A stretch of 64,000 nt of DNA from Nonomuraea aurantiaca (GCF_020215705.1 NZ_JAIWNB010000035.1:1-64000), one strand, 5' to 3'; positions 15,532 through 24,161 are shown, numbered from the stretch's first letter. Notes: a model not told the origin generated them from the sequence alone. Translations and numbers: made by a program.

Positions 15532-18500
15532 TCAGCCTATCGAGATCCGATCGGCGTTCGGGCCACCGTTGGCCGTCGTGGCGGTGGCTCTGATCTTGTT
15601 GACTCCTTGCGCGAGGGTGACGGTGAGGGTGGAGGTCTGCCAGGTGTCCCAGTTGCCGGTGGCGTTGAAATCGCGGGTCACGGCGGCGCCGCCGTTGACC
15701 GTGATGGACATCGGCCGGTTCACCGTCGTGCCGTTGGCGTAGCGCAGCTCCAGAGTGACCGGTCCCGCCACGGGGGCGTTGACCGTCCACTCGACGTAGC
15801 TGCCGGTCAGGTTGTCGTAGTTCACGAAGCCGGTGCCCGTGTAGCCGTCGTGGTTCGACTCCACCACGCCCTGGGAGATCGTCGCATCCTCGGCCTGGTA
15901 GACGACCGGGCCGCTGCCGGTGGTCTCGGTGACCGCGTTCGAGGCGTCCGAGGTGTTGCCGGCCGCGTCGCGGGCCTTGACCGTGAACGTGTACGACGTG
16001 GCGGCCGTCAGGCCCGAGACCGTCGCCGTCGTGCCGGTGACGGTGGTGGCCAGGGTCGTGCCGTTGTAGACGTCGTAGCCGGTCACGCCGGTGTTGTCGG
16101 TGGAGGCGTCCCAGGCCAGCGAGACGCTGTTGGACGTCTTGGCGGTGCTGTGCAGGTTGCCCGGCACGCTGGGCTTCTCGGTGTCGGGCGGGCCGGTCGG
16201 CCCGGCCGGGACGGTGAGCGTCGCGGTGTTCCAGCCGGAGACCCTGACGCTCGCCGCGCCGCTCAGGTCGGAGGCACGGTACGTGGCGGTCAGCGTCTTG
16301 GACTCGCCCGGCCAGAGGCTGATGGCGTTGTCCGACCACTGGATCGGCAGCACCGGCTTGCCGGCCGCGTCCACGACGTGCGCGTCGAGCATGAACGCGG
16401 GGATCGCGCCGGTGCCGGTGTTCTTGATCGTCACACTCACGTTCCCGGGGGACGGCGAGGTGGCGGTGGCGGTGATCGGGGCCTGGGCCAGGCCGTTGAG
16501 CCCGGTCAGGTTGGCGTAGCTGGTGGTCGGCACGTAGTACCAGTCGTTGTTGTCCCAGTCGATGACGTCGCTCGCGGTGGACAGGGCGTAGACGTTGCGG
16601 TCGATCTCCTCGCCGCCCCGCAGCAGGCTCAGCCGTACGAGGTAGGTCGTGGACAGGCCGCTGATCGACGGCACGGTGACCGCGGTGGCCTTGCCGCCGT
16701 CGGCGGGGGCGGTGACGGTGGCCGTGTTGGTGTACTTCGAGGTGCCGTCCATGTTGAACACGTCGGTCTTGACCGTCAGGCCCGAGGCGGCCGAGGTGCC
16801 CGAGTTGACCACGACGACGGACTTGTTGTCATAGGAGTACTGCACGTGCAGCGGCTTGTTCGCCTCACGCGCGCCCCAGTAGGAGCCGCCCTGGTCGAGG
16901 TAGTAGTCGAACAGCTGCCAGTGCAGCGAGGACCAGCCGCTGTTGAGCATCCAGTAGATGACGCCGGTCGAGGGGTTGCTGGAGTCGGTGAAGTTGCGGC
17001 CGTATGCCTCGAACTGCGCGCGGACCGCCTCGTACTGGGCGAGCTGCGCCTTCTTCACATAGTCATTCAGGCTGGACGGCACGCCGTACCGGCCCCTGAG
17101 GGCGTTGTGGTAGATCGTCAGGTTGTTGAACGTGCTCGACGGGGAGCGGTGATACTGCGTCGCGCTCGGGCTCTGCCACAGCGAGTTGATCTGCGCGGTG
17201 GTCATCATCCGCTTCAGCGAGTCGAGCGTCGGCACGTCCGGGCCCGCGCTGGTCTCGGAGTTGAAGCCGAACGCGCCGCCTTCGCGCTTGTTGTACCAGT
17301 AGTTCGGCGGCACCCATTCGTACGGGCCGGGCATCTTCAGGCCGGAGTTGCCCAGTTGCGGGCTGGACTTGTCCGAGGCCACCGAGACGATCGGCAGCGG
17401 CCACTCGGCGGCCGTCAGGGCGTCGAGGTAGTTGGTCTCCTTCTGGGCCGTCGGCGGGTTGTCGGAGCCGATCAGGAACGAGATCACGCTGGGGTGGTTG
17501 CGCAGCCGGGTGGCCTCCGCCTGCATCGACGCCTTGGCGATGGGATAGTCGGCCGTGGCGAACGAGCCCTCCCACTTGTTACAGCACTCCCACCCGGGCA
17601 TGGTCAGGATGCCGTACTTGTCGGCCAGGTCGTAGAGCTCGTCGGTGTCCAGGTGGCCCTCGATGCGGATCGTGTTCAGACCGAGGTCCTTGACGTAGCG
17701 GATCTTGTCTTCGAGATAGCGCAGGTCCTTGCGCAGGAAGATGTCCGGCGACCAGCCGCCGCCCCTGATCAGGATCGACCGGCCGTTGATCTTGTAGAAG
17801 CGCCGGCCGCTGGCGTTCTTGCCCGACTCCACCTTGCGGACGCCGAAGCGCTGGGTCAGCGAGTCGCTCACCGCGCCGCCGACGGTCGCGGTGAGGTTGA
17901 GGTCGTAGAGGGGCTGGGCGCCCATCTGGTACGGCCACCAGACCTGCGGGTTGTTCAGCGTCTGACTGAATGTGATCCGTTTCGTCTCGTTCGCGGCTAA
18001 CGAGATGTTCTGGGAGAAGGTGAGCGAGCCGATCGTGCCGCTGACCGTGGTGGTCACCGCGCTGCCCGTGCCGTTGCGTACATCGGCCTTGATCGTCAGG
18101 TCGGCGCGGTCGAGCGCCGGGACGGCCAGGTTGGTGATCACGTGCGCGTCGCGCAGGGAGACGTCGGCGCTACGCCTGATCAGCACGTCGCGGAAGATGC
18201 CCGTGTTGTCGTCGCGCGGGACCTGTACCCAGTCGATCCAGCCGATCGTCAGGTGGTTGTTGGGGTTGTTGGCGTTGACGCGGAAGGCCACCGAGTTGGC
18301 GCCCGGGTGGACCAGCGCGGTGATGTCGCGCTCGTTCCGGGTGTAGGCGCCGGCGACCTGGGCGGCCGTGGCCACCTGGCTGCCGTTGACCCACACGTCG
18401 GCGCTCGACATCACGCCGCTGATGTCGATGAACGTGCGTAACCCGGTCTCCGAGCCGAGCGTGAAGTCCGAGCGGTACCACCAGGGCACGTCGAAGTCGG

Positions 18501-18795
18501 CGGTCGGGATCGATTGCATGTTCGTGGAGAAGAACGGATCGGAGTAGACGTTGTTCTCCAGCAGCCCGGCCAGGACGGTCGAGCGCGGGCCGACCGGATA
18601 CCAGCCGGAGGCCGCGTAGCCGGGAGTGGAGATCGCGGCGCCGGAGTCCGACACCTTGGCGGATGACTGGATCTTGTAGCCGGAGAGAGCTGTCGAGGAG
18701 GCGGTCGCGGCCGGGGCGGCCAGGGCGACACCTCCAGCGCTGACCAGCAAAGTGCAGGTCCAGAGCAGGATGAGGATGAGCCGGGAGCGCGCCAT
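15532..18795 (-). CDS. csxA: Exo-beta-D-glucosaminidase (GH2), secreted, with Fn3 and CBM35 modules
   Basis: A 1087-residue secreted enzyme that removes glucosamine units from the non-reducing end of chitosan. A signal peptide (MARSRLILILLWTCTLLVSA, cut near Ala26) is followed by the GH2 sugar-binding, Ig-like and TIM-barrel domains. The residues matching the Amycolatopsis CsxA acid and nucleophile are Asp445 (IGSDNPP) and Glu514 (FNSETSAG). Stretches such as STGVIYWMLNSGWSSLHWQL match that enzyme closely. A fibronectin type III domain (about 860-950) and a C-terminal CBM35 (YQAEDATISQG onward) follow. The ATG at 18795 has GCGAGGA upstream; an in-frame TTG 12 bases earlier is less likely. Regulation: a ROK/CsnR-like operator at 18822-18840. 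Confidence 0.93.
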   Translation of the reverse strand: MARSRLILILLWTCTLLVSAGGVALAAPAATASSTALSGYKIQSSAKVSDSGAAISTPGYAASGWYPVGPRSTVLAGLLENNVYSDPFFSTNMQSIPTADFDVPWWYRSDFTLGSETGLRTFIDISGVMSSADVWVNGSQVATAAQVAGAYTRNERDITALVHPGANSVAFRVNANNPNNHLTIGWIDWVQVPRDDNTGIFRDVLIRRSADVSLRDAHVITNLAVPALDRADLTIKADVRNGTGSAVTTTVSGTIGSLTFSQNISLAANETKRITFSQTLNNPQVWWPYQMGAQPLYDLNLTATVGGAVSDSLTQRFGVRKVESGKNASGRRFYKINGRSILIRGGGWSPDIFLRKDLRYLEDKIRYVKDLGLNTIRIEGHLDTDELYDLADKYGILTMPGWECCNKWEGSFATADYPIAKASMQAEATRLRNHPSVISFLIGSDNPPTAQKETNYLDALTAAEWPLPIVSVASDKSSPQLGNSGLKMPGPYEWVPPNYWYNKREGGAFGFNSETSAGPDVPTLDSLKRMMTTAQINSLWQSPSATQYHRSPSSTFNNLTIYHNALRGRYGVPSSLNDYVKKAQLAQYEAVRAQFEAYGRNFTDSSNPSTGVIYWMLNSGWSSLHWQLFDYYLDQGGSYWGAREANKPLHVQYSYDNKSVVVVNSGTSAASGLTVKTDVFNMDGTSKYTNTATVTAPADGGKATAVTVPSISGLSTTYLVRLSLLRGGEEIDRNVYALSTASDVIDWDNNDWYYVPTTSYANLTGLNGLAQAPITATATSPSPGNVSVTIKNTGTGAIPAFMLDAHVVDAAGKPVLPIQWSDNAISLWPGESKTLTATYRASDLSGAASVRVSGWNTATLTVPAGPTGPPDTEKPSVPGNLHSTAKTSNSVSLAWDASTDNTGVTGYDVYNGTTLATTVTGTTATVSGLTAATSYTFTVKARDAAGNTSDASNAVTETTGSGPVVYQAEDATISQGVVESNHDGYTGTGFVNYDNLTGSYVEWTVNAPVAGPVTLELRYANGTTVNRPMSITVNGGAAVTRDFNATGNWDTWQTSTLTVTLAQGVNKIRATATTANGGPNADRISIG

Positions 18796-18821
18796 GGGTC
18801 CTCGCAAGGCCGATGGAGTTT

Positions 18822-18840
18822 GTTAATAAACCTTCTTAAC
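18822..18840 (-). promoter_or_regulatory. ROK/CsnR-type operator in the csxA promoter
   Basis: GTTAATAAACCTTCTTAAC matches at 15 of 19 positions the palindrome GTTAGGAAACTTTCCTAAC that I recall for CsnR-type ROK repressors of actinomycete chitosanase and glycoside-hydrolase genes. A slightly wider inverted repeat (TTGTTAA/TTAACAA, 18820-18842) surrounds it. It lies 27 bases upstream of the csxA start, in or just below the promoter. Confidence 0.6.
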
Positions 18841-18898
18841 AACTAAACGCGATCTCGTAAATCCCCAAATTTCTGGACATGGTGATGTTGGCTGGTTA

Positions 18899-18929
18899 TT
18901 CTCAAGTCGAGATTGACTCAGATTGAGAA
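18899..18929 (+). promoter_or_regulatory. Repeat-rich putative operator before the NUDIX gene
   Basis: TTCTCAA (18899-18905) and TTGAGAA (18923-18929) are inverted 7-base arms. Within them, CTCAAGTCGAG (18901-18911) and CTCAGATTGAG (18917-18927) are copies of CTCAnnTnGAG 16 bases apart. The element ends in the ribosome site of the NUDIX gene. Since that protein has a winged-helix domain, autoregulation is plausible but unproven. Confidence 0.4.
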
Positions 18930-18938
18930 GGACTGGTG

Positions 18939-19670
18939 ATGGAAGAGTTCCTGGCCGGCTACGACCCGCGGCGCTATCCACCGGTCGCGGTGACGGTCGA
19001 CGTGGTGGCGCTGACCATCCGCGACCGGCGGCTGCACGTGCTGATCGTGGAGCGCGGCGTGGAGCCGTACGAGGGCGCCTGGGCGCTGCCCGGCGGCTTC
19101 ATCAGGCCCGACGAGGACCTGGCGGGGGCGGCGGTGCGCGAGCTGGCCGAGGAGACCGGGCTGGACACCGCGCCCGCGCACATCGAGCAGCTGGCCAGCT
19201 ACGGCGGTCCCGGCCGGGACCCGCGGATGCGGGTGGTGTCGATCTCGTACCTGGCCTTCGCCCCCGACCTGCCCGATCCCCGGGCGGGCACCGACGCGGC
19301 GGCGGCCGTGTGGCATCCGGTCGACGACGTGCCGCGGCTGGCCTTCGACCATGAGCGCATCCTGGCCGACGGTGTGGAGCGGGCCCGGTCGAAGCTGGAG
19401 TACACCCCGCTGGCCACGGCGTTCGCGGGCGACACGTTCACGATCTCCGAGCTGCGGCTGATCTACGAGAGCGTCTGGGGCACGCCGCTGCACGCGGGCA
19501 ACTTCCACCGGAAGGTGCTGTCGGTGCCCGGGTTCGTGGAGGGCACCGGCGAGACCACGCAGACCGGCGGGTCCAGGGGCGGGCCGCGGGCCAAGCTGTA
19601 CCGCGCGGGCGACGCCCGGCTGCTGCATCCCGCCCTGCTGCGGCCCTCACGAGAGGACGAGATCCGGTGA
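18939..19670 (+). CDS. NUDIX hydrolase with C-terminal winged-helix domain (NrtR-like)
   Basis: A 243-residue protein, first gene of a four-gene operon. Residues about 12-150 are a NUDIX domain with an intact box (GFIRPDEDLAGAAVREL then AEETGL: G-x5-E-x7-REL-x-EE-x-G-L), so hydrolysis of a nucleoside-diphosphate derivative is possible. Residues about 155-230 form the winged helix seen in NrtR regulators of NAD metabolism (TFTISELRLIYESVWGTPL, NFHRKVL). ADP-ribose or a relative is the likely ligand by family. ATG at 18939 is preferred over the adjacent GTG because GAGAAGGA is then 6 bases away. The stop overlaps the next start (GTGA). Confidence 0.88.
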   Translation: MEEFLAGYDPRRYPPVAVTVDVVALTIRDRRLHVLIVERGVEPYEGAWALPGGFIRPDEDLAGAAVRELAEETGLDTAPAHIEQLASYGGPGRDPRMRVVSISYLAFAPDLPDPRAGTDAAAAVWHPVDDVPRLAFDHERILADGVERARSKLEYTPLATAFAGDTFTISELRLIYESVWGTPLHAGNFHRKVLSVPGFVEGTGETTQTGGSRGGPRAKLYRAGDARLLHPALLRPSREDEIR

Positions 19671-20509
19671 ATGCCGAGGAGGCCGCGTCGATCGTCACAG
19701 GGGCGCGTTCGGCCGCCGACCTTTTCACGGGTGGCTCCCCCGCGCGGGTCTACCGGCGCTATGCCCGGTTACTCCACCCGGACGTGTCTCCGGACACTGC
19801 GGGGGCGTTCGCCCGGCTGGCCGAGCTGTGGTCCGACTTCAACCGGGGCCGGCGGGTCGGGCCGTACCGGATCGGGCCGCCGCTGCATCGGGGCGGCACC
19901 GCAGTCCTGTATCCGGCGGACGGCGACGCGCTGCTCAAGCTGCCGCGCGACCCGTCCGACAACCACCTGCTGGTACGGGAGGCCGCCGCGCTCACCCGGA
20001 TCGCTGCGGAGGCGGACCCGCGCTTCCTGCCGTACATCCCCCGCCTTGTCTCGAAATTTCGCCATAAAGCGGGGCGGACCGTCCGCCAGGCGAACGTCCT
20101 CAGCCGGGCGCCCGGCGGCTTCGTCCCCCTGACCCGGATCGGCACCGGCCTCGACCCCCGGGACGTGGCCTGGATCTGGCGGCGGCTGCTGGTGGCCACC
20201 GGCCTGGCGCACCGGGCCGGCGTCACGCACGGCGCCGTGCTCCCCCGCCACGTACTCGTCCACCCCCTCGACCACGGGCTCGTCCTCGTCGACTGGTGCC
20301 GGTCCCAGCTCTCCGAGGCGTCGGACGACGTGCTGGGCGTCACCCGATGCGTCGCCGGGCTGCTCGGCGAGCACCCCCGCACGATGCGCGCCTTCGTCCG
20401 CGGCTGCCTGCTGCGCCCGCCCTCCGACGCGTGGGCGCTGCTCGGCGAGCTCGACGAGCTCCTCGAAGACCTTTACGGGCCGCGTACCTACCGGCCCCTT
20501 CACCTCTAG
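19667..20509 (+). CDS. J-domain and pseudokinase fusion protein
   Basis: A 280-residue protein. The N terminus (about 25-62) reads VYRRYARLLHPDVSPDTAGA, a truncated J-domain with its HPD motif at 37-39, the part that stimulates Hsp70 ATPase. From about 64 it resembles a protein-kinase fold: a glycine-rich GPPLHRGGTAVLY, Lys91 in ALLKLPRD, then HGAVLPRHVLV (His188) where HRD-x4-N is expected, and LVLVDW (Asp209) where DFG is expected. The catalytic Asp of HRD is missing, so a pseudokinase or atypical nucleotide binder is likely. GTG start overlaps the NUDIX stop. Function unknown; context suggests it acts with the VWA and AdSS-like proteins. Confidence 0.8.
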   Translation: MNAEEAASIVTGARSAADLFTGGSPARVYRRYARLLHPDVSPDTAGAFARLAELWSDFNRGRRVGPYRIGPPLHRGGTAVLYPADGDALLKLPRDPSDNHLLVREAAALTRIAAEADPRFLPYIPRLVSKFRHKAGRTVRQANVLSRAPGGFVPLTRIGTGLDPRDVAWIWRRLLVATGLAHRAGVTHGAVLPRHVLVHPLDHGLVLVDWCRSQLSEASDDVLGVTRCVAGLLGEHPRTMRAFVRGCLLRPPSDAWALLGELDELLEDLYGPRTYRPLHL

Positions 20510-20519
20510 GGAGAACATC

Positions 20520-21482
20520 TTGGGCAGCGGAATCTGGTCCACCGACGTCTACAGCTCGGCCGCCCGCTACCGGGCCGCCACCGGCGCCAGCGCCTTCGCC
20601 TACAGCGACGGCGGCGCCTCCACCACCCACCCCGACCTCGACCCGTTCGGCGTCACTCGGGAGAGCCGCGACTCCGACGAGCACCCGGACTCGCTGGCCG
20701 TCGCCGTGCTCTTCGACGTGACCGGCTCGATGGGCCACGTGCCGCGCACGCTGCAGGCCAAGCTGCCCGACCTGCTCGGGCTGCTGCTGCGCAAGGGGTA
20801 CGCCGCCGACCCACAGATCATGTTCGGCGCCATCGGCGACGCGACCTGCGACCGGGCGCCGCTCCAGGTGGGGCAGTTCGAGTCCGACAACCGCATGGAC
20901 GAGCAGCTCGGCCAGATCCTGCTGGAGGGCGGGGGCGGCGGCCAGATGTCCGAGTCGTACGAGCTGGCCATGTACTTCATGGCCAGGCACACCTCGATCG
21001 ACTGCTACGACAAGCGCGGCAAGCGGGGATACCTGTTCATCATCGGCGACGAGCTGCCCTATCCGCGGGTCAGCGGGAAGGCCGTCGCCAAGCTGATCGG
21101 CGACCCGCGCCCGCGCGACATCGACGTGGCCGTGATGGTCGCCGAGCTGACCGAGAAGTGGGACGTCTACTACATCCTGCCCGCCGGCTCCAGCTACGCC
21201 GGTGACGCGCGGGTGCTGCGGGTCTGGCGCGACCTGCTCGGCCAGAACGTGCTGGAGCTCGACGACCTCGACGCGGTCTGCGAGACGATCGCGCTGACGA
21301 TCGGGCTCGGCGAGGACGCCATCGGTCTCGACGAGGGCCTCGACGACCTGGCCGGGCTCGGCTCCGCCGCGGGTGCCTCGGTGTCGAAGGCACTGGCCAA
21401 GCTGGACCGCGGCACGCTCGTGGTGTCGGAGCCGCTCGACGGACTCGACGAGCTCGGCGCGCTCGACGGGCTCGACGCGTGA
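20520..21482 (+). CDS. von Willebrand factor A domain protein
   Basis: A 320-residue cytoplasmic protein whose core (about 57-260) is a VWA domain. The metal site is Asp66 in DVTGSMG (D-x-T-G-S variant of D-x-S-x-S). The C-terminal 60 residues are acidic and repetitive (GLDELGALDGLD type). The start is TTG at 20520, chosen because AGGGAGA lies 6 bases upstream and no other in-frame start fits. Only 10 bases separate it from the J-domain gene, and its stop overlaps the next start. VWA proteins usually scaffold ATPases or chaperones; here the partner is inferred from the operon. Confidence 0.85.
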   Translation: MGSGIWSTDVYSSAARYRAATGASAFAYSDGGASTTHPDLDPFGVTRESRDSDEHPDSLAVAVLFDVTGSMGHVPRTLQAKLPDLLGLLLRKGYAADPQIMFGAIGDATCDRAPLQVGQFESDNRMDEQLGQILLEGGGGGQMSESYELAMYFMARHTSIDCYDKRGKRGYLFIIGDELPYPRVSGKAVAKLIGDPRPRDIDVAVMVAELTEKWDVYYILPAGSSYAGDARVLRVWRDLLGQNVLELDDLDAVCETIALTIGLGEDAIGLDEGLDDLAGLGSAAGASVSKALAKLDRGTLVVSEPLDGLDELGALDGLDA

Positions 21483-22651
21483 GCGAACACGTCATCGTCG
21501 CCGACCTCGGGTACGGCGACGCGGGCAAGGGCACCGTCGTGGACTGGCTGTGCGCCACCCGGCCGGTCCACGCGGTGATCCGCTTCAACGGCGGCGCCCA
21601 GGCGGCGCACAACGTGGTGCTGCCGGACGGGCGGCACCACACGTTCGCGCAGTTCGGCTCGGGGACGTTGCGAGGGGTGCCGACGCATCTGTCGAGGTTC
21701 GTGGTGGTCGATCCGCTGGCGCTCTCCGCCGAGGCCGCCCATCTGGAACGGCTGGGTGTGCCGGATCCGTTCGGACTGATCACGGTCCACCGGGACTGCC
21801 TGCTGGCCACGCCGTACCACGTCGAGGCGGGCCGGCGGCGCGAGCTGGCGCGCGGGGCGGAGCGGCACGGGTCGTGCGGGATGGGCGTCGGTGAGGCGAT
21901 GGCGTACTCGCTGTCGCACGGCTCGCTCGCGCCGCGCGCGGGCGACTCCCCCGCGACGCTGACCCACAAGCTCGGCCTGCTGCGGGAGGCGCTGGGGGTG
22001 GACGGGCCGCCGGTGGCGGACTGCGTGGCGGCCTACCGGGCGTTCGCGTCGCGGGTACGGCTGGTGGACTCCACCGATGAGCTGCTCAGGCGGGGGCCGG
22101 TGGTGTTCGAGGGGGCTCAGGGGGTGCTGCTGGACGAGAACCACGGGTTCGACCCGTACACGACCTGGAGCACCACGACCTTCGCGAACGCGCTGGAGCT
22201 GCTCGGCGGGGCCGGGGCGCTCCGGCTGGGCGTGCTGCGGACCTACACTCCCCGGCACGGGCCGGGGCCGCTGGTCACGGAGGACCCCACGCTGGAGCTG
22301 CCGGAGCCGCACAACGGCACCGGACCGTGGCAGGGGCCGTTCCGGGTGGGGCACTTCGACGCCGTGGCGCATCGGTACGCGGTGGAGGTGGCCGGCGGCG
22401 TCGACGGGCTGGCGCTGACGCACCTGGACGCGCCGGTTTCGCGGCTGTGCCACGCGTACGAGGGGGGTGACCTCCGGCTCGGCGACCGCGCCACGCGCAC
22501 CGCTCGCCTGCTGCGGGCCAAGCCGGTGTACGGCGATGCCGTCACCGACTGGCCCGCGGCCGTGGCGGACGCTCTGGGCGCACCCGTCTGGGTCGGGTCA
22601 CACGGCCCGACCTCGGCCGACAAGCGCGTCCTCACCCCCGCCCTCGGTTAG
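21479..22651 (+). CDS. Divergent adenylosuccinate synthetase homologue
   Basis: A 390-residue PurA-fold protein, about 40 residues shorter than true PurA. Conserved: the P-loop-like DLGYGDAGKGT (Asp14 and Lys17 at the catalytic positions), RFNGGAQAAHN with His44 at the catalytic His, FEGAQGVLLDENHG, and RTYTPRHGPGPLVTED. Changed: the IMP loop reads GSCGMGVGE instead of GTTGRGIGP, the aspartate loop TTGRPRR is replaced around HNGTGPWQGPFR, and the base-recognition TKLD is THLD. Ligase chemistry is plausible but the substrates are probably not IMP plus aspartate. It is the last gene of the four-gene operon, GTG start overlapping the VWA stop. Confidence 0.85.
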   Translation: MSEHVIVADLGYGDAGKGTVVDWLCATRPVHAVIRFNGGAQAAHNVVLPDGRHHTFAQFGSGTLRGVPTHLSRFVVVDPLALSAEAAHLERLGVPDPFGLITVHRDCLLATPYHVEAGRRRELARGAERHGSCGMGVGEAMAYSLSHGSLAPRAGDSPATLTHKLGLLREALGVDGPPVADCVAAYRAFASRVRLVDSTDELLRRGPVVFEGAQGVLLDENHGFDPYTTWSTTTFANALELLGGAGALRLGVLRTYTPRHGPGPLVTEDPTLELPEPHNGTGPWQGPFRVGHFDAVAHRYAVEVAGGVDGLALTHLDAPVSRLCHAYEGGDLRLGDRATRTARLLRAKPVYGDAVTDWPAAVADALGAPVWVGSHGPTSADKRVLTPALG

Positions 22652-24150
22652 CTCCAGGCGAGCACGCGGAGGGGGTCCTCCAGCATGGCGCCGACGTCGC
22701 GCAGGAACAGCGATCCCAGCTCGCCGTCGACGATCCGGTGGTCGAAGGAGAGCGCCAGCGTCGTCACCTTGCGAACCGCGAGCTCGCCGTCCACCACCCA
22801 CGGCATGTCCCGTATCTGACCGAAGGCGAGGATGGCGGCCTCACCCGGGTTGAGGATCGGGGTGCCGGTGTCGACGCCGAACACGCCCACGTTCGTGATC
22901 GTGATCGTGCCGCCCGCCATCTCGGCCGGTTGGGTGCGGCCCGCCCTGGCCGTCTCCGTGAGCCGGCCCAGCTCGGCGGCCAGCTCGGGGAGGGACAGCC
23001 GGTGGGCGGACTTGATGTTGGGGACGACGAGGCCGCGCGGGGTGGCGGCGGCGATGCCCAGGTTGACGTAGTGCTTGACCACGATCTCCTGAGCGGCCTC
23101 GTCCCATGAGGAATTGATCATCGGATGGCGCCGGGCGGCCGTGAGCACGGCCTTGGCGACCAGGAGCAGCGGCGAGACCTTGACCTCGGCGAAGTCCGGG
23201 AGCGTGCGCAGGCGCCGGACCGCCTCCATGGTCTCAGTGACGTCGAGCTGGAGGAACTCGGTGACGTGCGGGGCGGTGAAGGCGCTGGTCACCATGGCTT
23301 GGGCGGTCATCTTGCGGACGCCCTTGACCAGGATGCGCTCCTCCTCGCCCTGCTCGGTGGTCGCCCGCGGGGCGGGCCCCTCCGCGGCGGCGTGGACGTC
23401 GTCCCTGGTGATCGAGCCGTTCGGGCCCGAACCGGTCAGGGTGGTCAGGTCCACGCCCAGGTCCTTGGCCAGCTTGCGTACCGGCGGCTTGGCCAGGACG
23501 GCGACCCGGCGCGGGGTGTCGAGCGCCACCGGCCCGGACGGCGCGGCGACCTCGACGCGGGACGGGTTCGCGACCGGGGTGGCCGGGATCACGGACAGCT
23601 CGGGAGCGACCGGGATCACGGGCGGCTGGGCGGGCCCGTCAGGGCGGGATTTGCGGGGGCGGCGTTTGGTGGCGCCGGTCTTGACGCCGTAGCCGACCAG
23701 GACCGCCTGGCGTTCCTCCTTGGGGGCGGGGCTGCCGTGGGCGCCGGGTTCGACGGCTCCCTCCGCCGGAGGGCGCGGGACCAGGTCGTCGGCCAGCGCC
23801 TCGATCCGGTCGGCGTCCGCCGCCCCGGCCGCACCGGCGTCAGCCGCCTTGACCTCGCCGGCCTCAGCCGCCTTGACCCGGGTGGTCCCGTTTCCGGAGC
23901 CGTCGTCCGGCTCGTCCGTGTCGACGGCGATGATGGGCCTGCCGACGTCGACCGTCTGGCCCTCGTCGGCCATCAGCCCGGAGACCACGCCGTCCCAAGG
24001 GATCGGCAGCTCGACGATGGACTTGGCCGTCTCGATCTCCACCACGATCTGGTTGACCTTGACCGTGTCACCGGGCTTGGTGTGCCAGCGGACGATCTCC
24101 GCCTCGGTCAGACCCTCGCCCACGTCGGGGAGCTTGAATTCACGTCGCAT
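22648..24150 (-). CDS. bkdC: Branched-chain 2-oxoacid dehydrogenase E2 (dihydrolipoamide acyltransferase)
   Basis: A 500-residue core subunit that moves the acyl group from lipoate to CoA. One N-terminal lipoyl domain carries Lys43 (ETAKSI). A long Ala/Pro-rich linker (about 85-200) follows, then the E1/E3-binding domain (VRKLAKDLGVDLTTLTGSG). The catalytic domain ends in SFDHRIVDG with His471 and Asp475. The ATG at 24150 has GAGGAGGGGA upstream; a much longer frame upstream is antisense to nothing real. It lies 11 bases after the E1beta gene. A pyruvate dehydrogenase role cannot be excluded, but this single-lipoyl form next to split E1 subunits fits Bkd. Confidence 0.9.
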   Translation of the reverse strand: MRREFKLPDVGEGLTEAEIVRWHTKPGDTVKVNQIVVEIETAKSIVELPIPWDGVVSGLMADEGQTVDVGRPIIAVDTDEPDDGSGNGTTRVKAAEAGEVKAADAGAAGAADADRIEALADDLVPRPPAEGAVEPGAHGSPAPKEERQAVLVGYGVKTGATKRRPRKSRPDGPAQPPVIPVAPELSVIPATPVANPSRVEVAAPSGPVALDTPRRVAVLAKPPVRKLAKDLGVDLTTLTGSGPNGSITRDDVHAAAEGPAPRATTEQGEEERILVKGVRKMTAQAMVTSAFTAPHVTEFLQLDVTETMEAVRRLRTLPDFAEVKVSPLLLVAKAVLTAARRHPMINSSWDEAAQEIVVKHYVNLGIAAATPRGLVVPNIKSAHRLSLPELAAELGRLTETARAGRTQPAEMAGGTITITNVGVFGVDTGTPILNPGEAAILAFGQIRDMPWVVDGELAVRKVTTLALSFDHRIVDGELGSLFLRDVGAMLEDPLRVLAWS

Positions 24151-24161
24151 GAGTCCCCTCC

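Noticed and set aside
15343..18000. 885-codon plus-strand frame over csxA
   Set aside because: Antisense shadow; csxA has signal peptide, catalytic residues and module order on the minus strand.
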